Of a stretch of 64,000 nucleotides of DNA, positions 8,906-18,839 are shown piece after piece. The position numbers were made by a program, and so were the translations under genes. How positions within the stretch are numbered: the stretch's first letter is position 1; the number at the start of each line of letters is the position of its first letter. Where the stretch lies: contig JAHJLI010000255.1 of the NCBI GenBank assembly GCA_018821785.1, positions 1 to 64,000 on the forward strand, in the 5' to 3' direction. The notes under the pieces were generated by a model. That model saw nothing but the letters and a program-made list of their open reading frames with translations, had not been told where the DNA came from and did no database searches. This DNA comes from Pseudomonadota bacterium (GTDB taxonomy: Bacteria; Desulfobacterota; Desulfobulbia; Desulfobulbales; Desulfocapsaceae).

Positions 8906-9282
8906 ACGCAACCCTTTTGATTATCCGACGATCTGCTAACCGCTCGGAACCCCAAAAAACCATCCCCATCTTCCACTGGTATTTCCCCGGCCGATAGCAA
9001 TTGTTGAAGCGACAAGATAACCGCTATCTTCATGAGCCTATCACCCACGCGTACTAAAAGTCAAATTTCCAGCCGCCAGCCTCTATTCTTTTTTGGTGGT
9101 ATTCCTGCGACAGCCGCAGGGTTCGAATCCTACCTTTTTGCAGGAAACAAGGGGGCTCTGACCACTGCAAGATTGCTGATTAACCAGCACTTCTTGAGAT
9201 TGTATACCAGGAGGTATTCCCTTCTTCCTTTGGCACCCTATTTGCTACAACAATTTAAAAAGACACAAATGAGGATAAAGCT
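8906..9282. other. 377-bp divergent intergenic region, kinase / nifV
   Basis: Contains the sigma54 promoter of nifV and an inverted repeat (TTCCTGC at 9102-9108, GCAGGAA at 9140-9146). The repeat encloses GGTTCGAATCC, which resembles a tRNA T-arm, but no tRNA can be folded around it. No NifA upstream site matching TGT-N10-ACA was found here. Confidence 0.45.
9231..9246 (+). promoter_or_regulatory. sigma54 (-24/-12) promoter of nifV
   Basis: TGGCACCCTATTTGCT has the invariant GG and GC exactly 12 bp apart and lies 37 bp upstream of the nifV start. This indicates transcription by RpoN holoenzyme, presumably activated by NifA. Confidence 0.75.
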
Positions 9283-10404
9283 ATGTTCGGAGAATTTGCA
9301 ATTATTGATACCACCCTGCGGGAAGGAGAACAGACCCCCGGAGTGCTCTTTTCTCTTCATGAAAAAAGGTGCATTGTCGATGGTCTCGTTCGGGTCGGGG
9401 TGGGCGAGGTGGAACTGGGGATTTCATCATCTCACCATCCCTGCGTCGGCCCCCTTATCGCTCATTGCCGAAGCAACCACCCACACCTCAAGTTATCCCT
9501 GTGGAGCAGATGCCAGGAAAAAGATATTGCCGTCGCCGCAGAGTTGCGGCCCGACCTGCTCTCACTCTCCATTCCGGTCTCCGATATTCATTTGGAAAAA
9601 CGTTTGGGAAAAGACCGTGGCTGGGCTATGGCAACAATGTGCAAGGCCATGGCCTTTGCAAGAAATAGAGGCATGACCGTGGCCATAGGTTTTGAGGATG
9701 CAAGTCGCAGCGACCAGCGTTTTTTGACAAAGATGGCGAAGGCCGCTGAACGGCTGGGTGCTGTGCGCATCCGCCTTGCCGATACGGTCGGCATAGCCTC
9801 GCCGGGCGAAATGGCCAGGTTGGTCATAAGCCTTGGAAGCTGCCTGACAAAAAGCTATCTGGCGGTTCATACCCACAATGATTTCGGCATGGCAACCGCC
9901 AACGCCATGGCCGCCCTTGAGGCCGGTGCCCAAAGTGTCGACACCGTAGTCTTGGGTCTTGGAGAACGCACCGGCTGCGCCAGACTGGAAGAGATTGTCG
10001 GCTACCTCTGTCTCATCAAGGGAAATACCCAGTTGCAGGTGGGGCAGCTCAAAACCCTTGCTTCCTATGTAGCAGGAATTACCGGCCGAAACATTGCAGG
10101 CAACCGGCCGATTGTCGGGGAAGATATTTTTACCTGCGAAACCGGTCTGCATCTCCAGGGTCTGCGCAACGCCCCAGAAACCTATGAACCCTTTGCCCCC
10201 GAGAAGGTCTGTGGCAAGCGCAGGCTGCTGCTTGGCCCAAAGTGCGGCCGTCGGGCAATTATCGCCCACCTGGTCGGGCTGGACAAAAGCCTCGCTAAAA
10301 ACCTGCCCGAGGGCGCAGTACAGATGGTCCGCGAGGCGGCGGCAACCCTGCGCCGCCCTTTGAGCGATCTTGAAGTGCGCCGCCTGCTTTCACTTCCCCT
10401 GTAA
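9283..10404 (+). CDS. nifV: homocitrate synthase NifV
   Basis: A 373-residue enzyme of the DRE-TIM metallolyase family that condenses acetyl-CoA with 2-oxoglutarate to homocitrate, the organic ligand of FeMo-cofactor. The catalytic start DTTLREGEQTPGV (residues 9-21), metal-binding AVHTHNDFGMATAN (about 195-208) and GLGERTGCARLEE (about 226-238) are all present. The length fits NifV rather than the longer isopropylmalate synthases, which carry a regulatory domain. It is transcribed alone from a sigma54 promoter and converges on nifA with nine bases between them. Confidence 0.93.
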   Translation: MFGEFAIIDTTLREGEQTPGVLFSLHEKRCIVDGLVRVGVGEVELGISSSHHPCVGPLIAHCRSNHPHLKLSLWSRCQEKDIAVAAELRPDLLSLSIPVSDIHLEKRLGKDRGWAMATMCKAMAFARNRGMTVAIGFEDASRSDQRFLTKMAKAAERLGAVRIRLADTVGIASPGEMARLVISLGSCLTKSYLAVHTHNDFGMATANAMAALEAGAQSVDTVVLGLGERTGCARLEEIVGYLCLIKGNTQLQVGQLKTLASYVAGITGRNIAGNRPIVGEDIFTCETGLHLQGLRNAPETYEPFAPEKVCGKRRLLLGPKCGRRAIIAHLVGLDKSLAKNLPEGAVQMVREAAATLRRPLSDLEVRRLLSLPL

Positions 10405-10413
10405 AAGCACTCC

Positions 10414-12012
10414 TTATTCCGAACGAAAGGACGCGTAGCGGTTGAGGCCGTACTTTTTGATTCGGTAACCGATCTGCCGCTCGGTCAGGCCGAGCTCCCG
10501 CGCTGCCCGCACCTGCACCCAGCCATTGCGGCGGAGTGAGGCCTCGATCTCCAGCCGCTCTATGTCATGAAGCGACTTATGGTTGACGGGATGAATCGTT
10601 GTGCCTGCAAGTCTGTTCTCCCGCGCCTCGTCCGGCACGACTCGATGATTGATGAAGAGGTTGGGCGGCAGATCATTCAGGGTGAGCCGATCGCCCTCGG
10701 CAAGAATAACCATTCGTTCCACTAGATTCTGCATTTCTCGAATATTGCCGGGCCAGGGATAGTTGATTAGAAAATCAAGCAATTCCGAAGTTATTTGTAC
10801 TTTTTTACCGTTGCGCTCATTGCTTGTTGCAAGAAAATGGCTGAACAACAGGGGAATGTCATCCTTTCTTTCGCGCAGTGGCGGCAAAACGATGGGGACA
10901 ACGTTTAACCGGTAATAGAGATCGGCGCGAAATCGCCCCTGGGCAACGGCGTCCTCAAGACTGACGTTGGTCGCAGCGACAATCCGGACATCAACATTAA
11001 AGGTCTTTGTACCGCCGATCCGTTCGAACTGTTTCTCCTGCAATACCCGAAGCATCTTGGCCTGAAGAGAGAGCGGTAATTCACCAATTTCATCGAGAAA
11101 GATAGTTCCGCAGTTGGCCAGCTCGAAACGTCCCGGCCGCGCGGCATGGGCCCCGGTGAAAGCCCCCCGCTCATGGCCGAACAGCTCGCTTTCCAGAAGG
11201 GTTTCGGGCAGAGCCGCGCAGTTCACCTTTATCAGGGGCTGGTCCTTGCGATTGCCACCCTCGTGGATGGCCCTCGCCACCAGCTCCTTGCCGGTTCCAG
11301 ATTCACCCAGCAGCAAGGCGGTCACCTTGCTGCTGGAGATCTTGTCTATGATACTGAACACCTCCTGCATCGGCTTGGAATGGCCGATAATAAAATGATC
11401 ACCATGGATTTGGTGCAAGCGGGCCTTAAGCGATGCATTTTCAGCGATCAATTTGGCCTCTTTCTTTGCAATCTCCCTGTGCAGGGTAATAAACTGGGCA
11501 ATGAGGGTAGCGAGGACGGTGAGAAATCGGATGTCTTCCTCAAAGCTGATGTCGTCGCCGAACAATCTGTCTACCGTCAGCACCCCCTCCGGTTTACCCT
11601 GCACCATTACAGGCACGCCGAGAAAGGAGATTTTGTTTTTTCGCACCTTTGACCGCGCCCCGGTGCGGTTGAGGAAAAGCGGTTCACTTTCGATATCCGG
11701 GACGACAAAGGGTGAACAGCTCTGAAAAATCTGACCGCAAACACCCTCATCCGGCCGATACACACCGCGCATCTCCTCCTCACCCGACAGGCCGCACGAG
11801 GCCTTGATCGTCAGCTTCTGGCTGGCCCGGTCAAAGACCAGCAGGGTTGCCCTCTCCATTTTCATGGTATCCCCGAGAACCCGGAGAATGCTCGTCAAGG
11901 TGCTGTCAAGATCGACGGCTTTGCCGATCAATTCGGTAATCCTCGACAGGGCGATTAGCTCAAGCCCCTGAGTCCTGCCATCTGTCGGTGTAATCATTGG
12001 GTACGCATTCAT
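10414..12012 (-). CDS. nifA: NifA, sigma54-dependent activator of nif genes
   Basis: A 532-residue activator with an N-terminal GAF domain (about 25-180), a central AAA+ domain and a C-terminal Fis-type helix-turn-helix (about 497-525). The AAA+ domain has Walker A GESGTGKE (about 231-238), the sigma54 contact loop GAFTGA (about 282-287) and Walker B GTIFLDEIGEL. There is no C-x4-C interdomain linker like that of the oxygen-sensitive rhizobial NifA, so redox control is more likely exerted elsewhere. It is divergent from nifH across a 563-bp regulatory region and should drive the three sigma54 promoters in this island. Confidence 0.92.
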   Translation of the reverse strand: MNAYPMITPTDGRTQGLELIALSRITELIGKAVDLDSTLTSILRVLGDTMKMERATLLVFDRASQKLTIKASCGLSGEEEMRGVYRPDEGVCGQIFQSCSPFVVPDIESEPLFLNRTGARSKVRKNKISFLGVPVMVQGKPEGVLTVDRLFGDDISFEEDIRFLTVLATLIAQFITLHREIAKKEAKLIAENASLKARLHQIHGDHFIIGHSKPMQEVFSIIDKISSSKVTALLLGESGTGKELVARAIHEGGNRKDQPLIKVNCAALPETLLESELFGHERGAFTGAHAARPGRFELANCGTIFLDEIGELPLSLQAKMLRVLQEKQFERIGGTKTFNVDVRIVAATNVSLEDAVAQGRFRADLYYRLNVVPIVLPPLRERKDDIPLLFSHFLATSNERNGKKVQITSELLDFLINYPWPGNIREMQNLVERMVILAEGDRLTLNDLPPNLFINHRVVPDEARENRLAGTTIHPVNHKSLHDIERLEIEASLRRNGWVQVRAARELGLTERQIGYRIKKYGLNRYASFRSE

Positions 12013-12252
12013 CTTTCAAGCTCCTCATCGGCGAACACTTTGCACTCGCCCACTTACAATTACACCACATCCTTTGGCTGACAACCGGCGGTATAATGAC
12101 ACGACTGCCGCACCCTTCCATCCCCTGGTGTCGCAAAAATCGTTCCATTTACGCAACTATTTGTAATCACAATATTATTTAATTTATCCCACAAAGAGTC
12201 GACCGTTTTTACTACAGAATTGTATGCCTGTGCATCGATTATTTTACAATTA

Positions 12253-12268
12253 TGTAATCTTATTTACA
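12253..12268. promoter_or_regulatory. NifA upstream activator site
   Basis: TGT-AATCTTATTT-ACA is a perfect TGT-N10-ACA motif, the established NifA binding site. It lies about 160 bp upstream of the nifH -24 element, the usual looping distance. The near match TGT-N10-ACG at 12270-12285 could be a second, weaker site. Confidence 0.75.
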
Positions 12269-12426
12269 ATGTCGTTCGGGCAACGTTTCAATCAACATAT
12301 TGTTACACATTTGTTGCATTACAACCAAATTGCACCTTTGCCCCACCCTAAGTAACTCAACGCAAAATCTCCGTACACAGAACACATCCGCCTGTTATGT
12401 TTATATTATTTTTCATATGTTCGACA

Positions 12427-12442
12427 TGGCACACCTCTTGCT
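12427..12442 (+). promoter_or_regulatory. sigma54 (-24/-12) promoter of the nifH operon
   Basis: TGGCACACCTCTTGCT matches the RpoN consensus with correct GG-GC spacing (12 bp). It leaves a leader of about 120 bases before the nifH ATG. Confidence 0.85.
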
Positions 12443-12455
12443 GATGTAGAACTGA

Positions 12456-13403
<948 letters not shown>

Positions 13404-13438
13404 GCCCCTACTCAATATCTGCATAAGGAGATACCACA

Positions 13439-13789
13439 ATGATGATCATGATCAGAGCTATAGTTCGACCGGAAAAGGCTGACAATGTTCTTGCCGCCCT
13501 TATGGATGCAGGCTTTCCCGCGGTTACCAAATATTCGGTTACCGGCCGTGGCAAACAGCGCGGCATCAAAATCGGGGCGGTGACCTACGACGAAATCCCG
13601 AAAACCATGCTGATGAGTGTGGTAAAGGCCGCAGATAAAGATTTCGTCATCAATACCATTATGGATTCAGCGCGTACCCCCGGCAAAGGCGCCTTCGGTG
13701 ACGGCAAAATCTTCATTACCGATGTGGAGGATGTGTACACCATCAGTTCAGGCGTACGAGAAGATACCCCGGCGGAGGTCGCAGCATGA
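13439..13789 (+). CDS. nifI1: PII-like nitrogenase regulator NifI1
   Basis: A 116-residue GlnB-family protein between nifH and nifD, the position diagnostic of NifI1. The PII fold begins MIRAIVRPEKADNVLAALMDAGF and includes a short T-loop region (RGKQRGIKIGAVTYDEIPK) and the C-loop DGKIFITDVEDVYTI. With NifI2 it inhibits dinitrogenase directly in response to 2-oxoglutarate and ATP, as shown for methanogens. It has a good ribosome site (AAGGAGAT), and two or three consecutive ATG codons make the exact start uncertain by a few residues. Confidence 0.93.
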   Translation: MMIMIRAIVRPEKADNVLAALMDAGFPAVTKYSVTGRGKQRGIKIGAVTYDEIPKTMLMSVVKAADKDFVINTIMDSARTPGKGAFGDGKIFITDVEDVYTISSGVREDTPAEVAA

Positions 13790-14160
13790 AAGAGATTATC
13801 GCGGTTGTCCGCATGAATATGATGAACCAAACAAAAGCCGCACTGACTGCGGCGGGCGTTGATGCCTTCTTCGGCCATGAAGCGCAGGGACGCGGCCTCG
13901 GTTTCGTCAACCGCTCCCTGATCAAGGGGGCCGAGCAAGGCTTCGAAGAGGCTGCGGCGCTGCTCGGAGAAAAGGGCAAACTCTACCCGAAGAGGATGGT
14001 TACCATCGTCGTCAAGGATAGCGAAGTGGCCGATATCGTCCAGACAATTATCGAAACCAATCAAACCGGCAAACCCGGTGACGGCAAAATCTTCATATTG
14101 CCGGTGGCGGATGCGGTTCGCGTCAGAACCGGCGAGAAGGGAGCGAAATCTATCGCTTAA
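13786..14160 (+). CDS. nifI2: PII-like nitrogenase regulator NifI2
   Basis: A 124-residue PII-family protein whose ATG overlaps the nifI1 stop (ATGA), implying translational coupling and a fixed ratio. It starts KEIIAVVRMNMMNQTKAAL, has the longer T-loop typical of NifI2 (HEAQGRGLGFVNRS...KGKLYPKRMV) and ends with GDGKIFILPVADAVRVRTGEKG. It is the partner of NifI1 in post-translational nitrogenase switch-off. Confidence 0.93.
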   Translation: MKEIIAVVRMNMMNQTKAALTAAGVDAFFGHEAQGRGLGFVNRSLIKGAEQGFEEAAALLGEKGKLYPKRMVTIVVKDSEVADIVQTIIETNQTGKPGDGKIFILPVADAVRVRTGEKGAKSIA

Positions 14161-14182
14161 GTCCCATATAGGAGGACAGTTC

Positions 14183-15820
14183 ATGGCAAAAGCACGGAAA
14201 CTGGTGCAGTGGGAGCCACACAATATTAAGGAACAACTTTTGGAAAAATATCCCCCGAAGGTAGCCCGCAAACGCGCCCAGCAGATTATGATTAACGAGG
14301 CAAGGGAGAACACTACTCCTGAGATTGTCGCCAACGTCCGCACCATTCCAGGTATCATCACCATGCGCGGCTGCACCTACGCCGGCTGCAAGGGGGTTAT
14401 CATGGGACCGGCCAGTGACATCGTCAACCTGGTGCACGGCCCGATCGGCTGCAGTTTTTACGCCTGGCTGACCAGGCGCAACCAGACTGACGCCAAGAAT
14501 GATACCAACGCCAACTATATATCCTATTGTATGTCCACCGACATGCAGGATTCTGATATCATCTTTGGCGGTGAGAAGAAACTGACTACTGCAATTCAGG
14601 AGGCCTACAACCTTTTTCATCCAAAGGCCATCGCCATCTTCGCCACCTGTCCGGTCGGCCTGATCGGCGACGATATCCACGCTGTGGCCAAGAAAATGAA
14701 GGAGCAGTTCGGCGACTGCAATGTCTTTGCCTTCAGTTGCGAAGGATATAAAGGCGTATCGCAGTCTGCGGGTCACCATATCGCCAATAACCAGGTGTTC
14801 ACCCACGTGGTCGGCAAAAGCGAGACGGAAAAAACCGAAAGATATAAAATCAACCTGCTAGGTGAATACAACATCGGTGGTGACGGTTTCGAGATCGACC
14901 GGATCCTCGAGAAATGCGGGATCAAGAACATCTCGACCTTTTCCGGCAACGCCACCTATGACAAGTTCGCCTCGGCCAATCAGGCCGATCTCAGCTGTGT
15001 CATGTGCCACCGCTCCATCAACTACGTGGCCGACATGTTGGAGACGAAATACGGCATCCCCTGGATCAAGGTAAACTTCATCGGTGCCGAGGCGACCGCA
15101 AAATCGCTTAGAAAAATTGCCCAATATTTCGGCGAGCTGGAGCTGGTAGATCGAGTTGAGGCAGTTATTGCCGAGGAGATGCCGGACGTACTGCTCGCGC
15201 AGCAGGAGGTCTATCCGCGTACCAAGGGCAAGACGGCAATGATTTTTGTCGGCGGTTCCAGAGCTCATCATTATCAGGAGCTGTTCAAAGAAATGGGTAT
15301 CAAAACGGTGTCGGCGGGGTACGAATTCGGTCACCGTGACGATTATGAAGGTCGCCACGTCATCCCCACCCTGAAGGTCGATGCCGACAGCAGGAATATC
15401 GAGGAGATCGAGGTAGAGCCTGACCCGTTGCTCTACAAACCACGAAAATCCGCGGAAGAGCTTGCCGCACTCGAAGGCCAAGGGCTCACCTTTAAGGACT
15501 ACGAAGGGCTTAACCCCAACATGGACAAGGACTCGCTGATCATCGACGACCTCAACCAGTACGAGGCGGAAAAATTGGTGGAATTGATGAAACCGGATCT
15601 CTTCTGCGCCGGAATCAAGGAAAAATACTCCATCCAAAAACTCGGTGTACCGATGAAACAGCTGCACAGCTACGATTCCGGCGGCCCTTATGCCGGCTTC
15701 AAGGGTGCAATCAACTTCTACCTCGAGATCGACCGGCTGGTAAACAGCAGGGTCTGGAGCTATATGAAGGCGCCATGGCAGGAGAACCCCGAACTTTCGG
15801 CCACCTATGTTTGGGAATAA
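14183..15820 (+). CDS. nifD: nitrogenase MoFe protein alpha chain NifD
   Basis: A 545-residue alpha subunit starting MAKARKLVQWEPHN behind GGAGGA. P-cluster cysteine regions are seen in RGCTYAGCKGV, VHGPIGCSFYAW and TCPVGLIGDDIH. The FeMo-cofactor cysteine lies in SCVMCHRSINY and the cofactor histidine in KQLHSYDSGGPYAGF near the C-terminus. It is longer than the 480-490 residues of the proteobacterial form, as expected for the group carrying NifI1/NifI2. The residues fit molybdenum nitrogenase, and no anfG/vnfG-like delta subunit follows. Confidence 0.97.
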   Translation: MAKARKLVQWEPHNIKEQLLEKYPPKVARKRAQQIMINEARENTTPEIVANVRTIPGIITMRGCTYAGCKGVIMGPASDIVNLVHGPIGCSFYAWLTRRNQTDAKNDTNANYISYCMSTDMQDSDIIFGGEKKLTTAIQEAYNLFHPKAIAIFATCPVGLIGDDIHAVAKKMKEQFGDCNVFAFSCEGYKGVSQSAGHHIANNQVFTHVVGKSETEKTERYKINLLGEYNIGGDGFEIDRILEKCGIKNISTFSGNATYDKFASANQADLSCVMCHRSINYVADMLETKYGIPWIKVNFIGAEATAKSLRKIAQYFGELELVDRVEAVIAEEMPDVLLAQQEVYPRTKGKTAMIFVGGSRAHHYQELFKEMGIKTVSAGYEFGHRDDYEGRHVIPTLKVDADSRNIEEIEVEPDPLLYKPRKSAEELAALEGQGLTFKDYEGLNPNMDKDSLIIDDLNQYEAEKLVELMKPDLFCAGIKEKYSIQKLGVPMKQLHSYDSGGPYAGFKGAINFYLEIDRLVNSRVWSYMKAPWQENPELSATYVWE

Positions 15821-15874
15821 AACTTCAATGAATAGCGATGAAGCGGGAATCAGCTCCATCAGGAAGGTACGAAT

Positions 15875-17248
15875 ATGCTACTGAGACACACACCAAAAGA
15901 GATAACGGAGCGCACCGCTCTGATGATCAATCCGGCCAAGACCTGTCAGCCGATCGGCGCCATGTATGCGGCCCTGGGGATCAAGGGCTGCCTGCCCCAC
16001 AGTCACGGTTCCCAGGGTTGCTGCGCCTACCACCGGAGCACGCTGACCCGCCACTACAAGGAGCCGATTTCCGCCGCCACCAGTTCGTTTACCGAGGGTG
16101 CTTCGGTCTTCGGCGGGCAGGCCAACCTGCTGCAGGCCATTGACAACATCTTCACGGTTTATGAGCCGGATGTCATCGCCGTTCACACAACCTGCCTGTC
16201 CGAGACCATAGGCGACGATCTGCCGCAGATCTTCGACAAGGCGGTAAAGGAAAAGAAAGTTCCCGAAGGCAAGACCCTTATCGGCGCACCGACCCCGAGT
16301 TATGTCGGTTCGCACGTTACAGGCTTTTCCAATATGGTAAAAGCTATGGCGGCCCTGGCCGCACCTGGCGGCAAAAAGAACGGCAAGATCAATATCATCC
16401 CCGGCTGGGTCGAGCCGTCCGATATGGAGGAGATCAAAAAAATCGCCGCCATGCTTGGCGTGAGTATCAACATGTTTCCCGACACTTCGGGGGTACTGAA
16501 CGGCCCGCTGACCGGTGAATACAAGATGTTTCCCGATGCCGGTGCCAACATTGCCGATATCAAGGACAGCGGCAACAGTATCGGCACCCTAGCCCTTGGC
16601 GAATGGTGTTCGGCGGATGCGGCGCGCCTCCTTGACACCAAGTGCAAGGTCCCCTGCTCGATCCTCGACATGCCTTTTGGCCTGAAGGCCACCGATCGTT
16701 TTGTCGATGCCCTGCGGATCGTCGCCGGTACATCGGTACCGGAGGAGATTATGGTGGAAAGGGGCAAGCTGGTGGACATGATTTCCGATATGCACCAGTA
16801 CTTCTACGGCAAGAAGGTGGCGCTGGTCGGCGACCCCGACCAGGTAATTGCCATGACCGAGTTTCTGGTATCGATTGATATGTGTCCGATCCACATCGTT
16901 ACCGGCACACCGGGCAAACGCTTTGAAGAGAGGATTCGCGAGATCACCGCGGCGATGAACTGCAAGGTCAACGTCCGGGCCAAAAGCGACATGTTTCTCC
17001 TGCACCAGTGGATCAAGAATGAGCCGGTGGATATCATCATTGGCAACACCTACTGCAAGTATATTGCCCGCGACGAGGATCTGCCCTATGTCCGATGGGG
17101 TTTCCCGATCCTTGACCGCCAGGGCCATCAGCACTTCCCGACGGTCGGCTATAGGGGCGGCCTGCGGCTCCTGGAACAGATCCTCGGCGTGCTGCTCGAC
17201 CGCAAGGATCGCGACGATCCGGAATCAAAATTCGAGCTGGTGCTGTAG
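15875..17248 (+). CDS. nifK: nitrogenase MoFe protein beta chain NifK
   Basis: A 457-residue beta subunit. It keeps the P-cluster ligands in NPAKTCQPIGAMYAALG, HGSQGCCAYHRS and HTTCLSETIGDDL. It lacks the N-terminal extension of about 50 residues found in Azotobacter-type NifK, again as expected for the NifI-type group. The ribosome site is AGGAAGG. A hairpin follows the stop before the next gene. Confidence 0.96.
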   Translation: MLLRHTPKEITERTALMINPAKTCQPIGAMYAALGIKGCLPHSHGSQGCCAYHRSTLTRHYKEPISAATSSFTEGASVFGGQANLLQAIDNIFTVYEPDVIAVHTTCLSETIGDDLPQIFDKAVKEKKVPEGKTLIGAPTPSYVGSHVTGFSNMVKAMAALAAPGGKKNGKINIIPGWVEPSDMEEIKKIAAMLGVSINMFPDTSGVLNGPLTGEYKMFPDAGANIADIKDSGNSIGTLALGEWCSADAARLLDTKCKVPCSILDMPFGLKATDRFVDALRIVAGTSVPEEIMVERGKLVDMISDMHQYFYGKKVALVGDPDQVIAMTEFLVSIDMCPIHIVTGTPGKRFEERIREITAAMNCKVNVRAKSDMFLLHQWIKNEPVDIIIGNTYCKYIARDEDLPYVRWGFPILDRQGHQHFPTVGYRGGLRLLEQILGVLLDRKDRDDPESKFELVL

Positions 17249-17257
17249 ATCATATGC

Positions 17258-17287
17258 GCAGCAGCGGTGCATTCAAGCCGTTGCTGC
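17258..17287 (+). other. intercistronic hairpin between nifK and the NifB-like gene
   Basis: GCAGCAGCGG pairs with CCGTTGCTGC (one G-T pair) around a ten-base loop. No T-run follows, so it is probably an mRNA stabiliser or processing point that keeps nitrogenase structural transcript more abundant than the genes behind it. Confidence 0.45.
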
Positions 17288-17308
17288 CAAGTCACAGATG
17301 GTGGAAAA

Positions 17309-18469
17309 ATGAGCCTGCCACTCGCAGACCACAAAAATTGCTGTTGTCGAAAAAAACTCACAACCGAATCGGTTATCCATCTGCCGGTTGCCCCGCAGGT
17401 GATCGCCCGGACCCGGTTTTCCCCACCGACCCCGTTGCGTAGCGGCTGTCTGATGGTCCCCGAAGCCATGGACCTGCTAGACGGGGAGATGAAAAAGAGA
17501 GGAGAGGCCATCACCATGGTGGCGATCACCGGTCCGGGTGATCCTTTGGCAACCCCTGATATCACGATTGAAACAGTACGCATGGTACGCGATCGATATC
17601 CGGCGGTAAAAATCGGCATGAAGACCCTCGGCATGGGCAGCGACCGGCTGGCCGGTGACCTGGCCCGATCGGGAGTGAACTCTATTGTAATGCAGGTCGA
17701 TGGCATCAATGCCGACATTCTTGAAAAAATCTATGCCTGGATCAGACCGGGACTGAAAACCCTGAAGATCGGCACAGCGGTTAATCTTCTGATCAAAGAA
17801 CAACGCAACGGTGTACCGGCCCTGAGATTTAATAATATCAAGGTGGCGATCCTTACCACCCTCTACCCCGGCCTCAACGTCGACCATGTGCCAAAGATCA
17901 GTGCGGCGATGCAGGTCCTTGGAGCGGGCGGAATGAGTCTTATCCCCTATTGTCCGAAACCGGGCGCTGAGGTGAATCTGGAAAGTCCCACCCCGCAGGT
18001 GGTGGCGATGGTGGCGGAAAAAGCTGGAAACTTCCTGCCGATCGTCGAACCGCACCTCCTGCCCCAGCCCGGAAAAAGGGTGGATAAGGGCGCTTTACAA
18101 GTACCACCGCCCCCCCACCCGACTAGGAGTCGGCCGAACGTTGCGGTTGTCAGCTCAAACGGTATTGAAGTAGACCTACATCTCGGCCAGGCCAACAAAC
18201 TGCTTATCTACGGCCCTCGTCAGGATGGTCTGGCCTGCCTCCTTGAAACCCGCAGCGCCCCGGAACCGGGAACCACAGAACGGTGGAAAGAGCTGGCGAC
18301 CAGCCTCCATGATTGCTTTGCCGTCATGGCCGCCAGTGCCGGCGAGACTCCACGTCGGGTTCTCGCCGAGGTCGGGATCAAGGTACTGATCACGGAAGAC
18401 AATATCGAAGGTACCGTCGATGTCCTCTATGGCGGCGGCAAAAAAGGCAACAAAGGAAAGAAACAATAA
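17309..18469 (+). CDS. NifB paralogue lacking the radical-SAM cysteine motif, with NifX-like C-terminal domain
   Basis: A 386-residue protein aligning with NifB over its whole length. The conserved block HLPVAP (24-29) is followed in NifB by C-x3-C-x2-C, but here by QVIARTRFSPPTPLRSGC, so the three cysteines that hold the radical-SAM cluster are gone and about nine residues are missing. Retained are a cysteine run at 11-13 (matching the N-terminal NifB cysteine region), the SAM-pocket-like ITGPGDP (73-79), the TIM-barrel framework and a C-terminal NifX/NafY-type cluster-binding domain from about 276 (VEVDLHLG-like pattern VDLHLGQANKL). Reading other frames does not restore the motif, so it is not a simple frameshift. 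It lies directly after nifK. By inference it may be a NifB-co/FeMo-co carrier or inserter rather than a catalyst. Confidence 0.8.
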   Translation: MSLPLADHKNCCCRKKLTTESVIHLPVAPQVIARTRFSPPTPLRSGCLMVPEAMDLLDGEMKKRGEAITMVAITGPGDPLATPDITIETVRMVRDRYPAVKIGMKTLGMGSDRLAGDLARSGVNSIVMQVDGINADILEKIYAWIRPGLKTLKIGTAVNLLIKEQRNGVPALRFNNIKVAILTTLYPGLNVDHVPKISAAMQVLGAGGMSLIPYCPKPGAEVNLESPTPQVVAMVAEKAGNFLPIVEPHLLPQPGKRVDKGALQVPPPPHPTRSRPNVAVVSSNGIEVDLHLGQANKLLIYGPRQDGLACLLETRSAPEPGTTERWKELATSLHDCFAVMAASAGETPRRVLAEVGIKVLITEDNIEGTVDVLYGGGKKGNKGKKQ

Positions 18470-18520
18470 TGAGTTCAACGCGAACCCGAGAAACACTACG
18501 AACACATAAAGGAGATGAAA

Positions 18521-18823
18521 ATGGCACTTCCGGAGAAGCAGGTTCTACTCTGCCAGAGTTTTCGAGTGAAAGGCGACCCTAAGGGGATCTGCCACAAACA
18601 GACGGACGGTTTCCTGCAATATATTGAAGAGGAGATCCTCGACCGTGGCCTGGACATGCAGGTGATCGCCACCGGCTGCCTCAAGCAGTGCGAATCCGGA
18701 CCGATCATGGTTATCCAGCCAGACAACTGGTGGTTCAAGGGCATCGACAGCGAAGGGGCCATCGACGCGGTCCTGGACGGCCTGGAAACCGGGACGCCGG
18801 CAGCCGAATACCTGATCAGATAA
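18521..18823 (+). CDS. thioredoxin-like [2Fe-2S] ferredoxin
   Basis: A 100-residue protein with the cysteine pattern of thioredoxin-fold [2Fe-2S] ferredoxins: LLCQSFRVKGDPKGICHK (first two cysteines, 12 apart) and ATGCLKQCESGPIMVIQPDNWWF (second pair, C-x3-C). The ATG at 18521 is chosen because the ATG six bases earlier lies inside the ribosome site AAAGGAG. Related ferredoxins near nif genes protect nitrogenase or donate electrons for cofactor assembly. Its place after the NifB paralogue suggests a role in cofactor handling or electron supply. Confidence 0.87.
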   Translation: MALPEKQVLLCQSFRVKGDPKGICHKQTDGFLQYIEEEILDRGLDMQVIATGCLKQCESGPIMVIQPDNWWFKGIDSEGAIDAVLDGLETGTPAAEYLIR

Positions 18824-18839
18824 GCCGAGTGCATGGACT

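Noticed and set aside
9102..9146. GGTTCGAATCC inside an inverted repeat upstream of nifV, resembling a tRNA T-arm
   Set aside because: No acceptor, D-arm or anticodon arm can be built around it and the T-stem pairs poorly, so it is at most a remnant.
17309..17460. Frameshift as the cause of the missing CX3CX2C in the NifB paralogue
   Set aside because: None of the other forward frames in this stretch encodes the motif, and the flanking sequence aligns in one frame.
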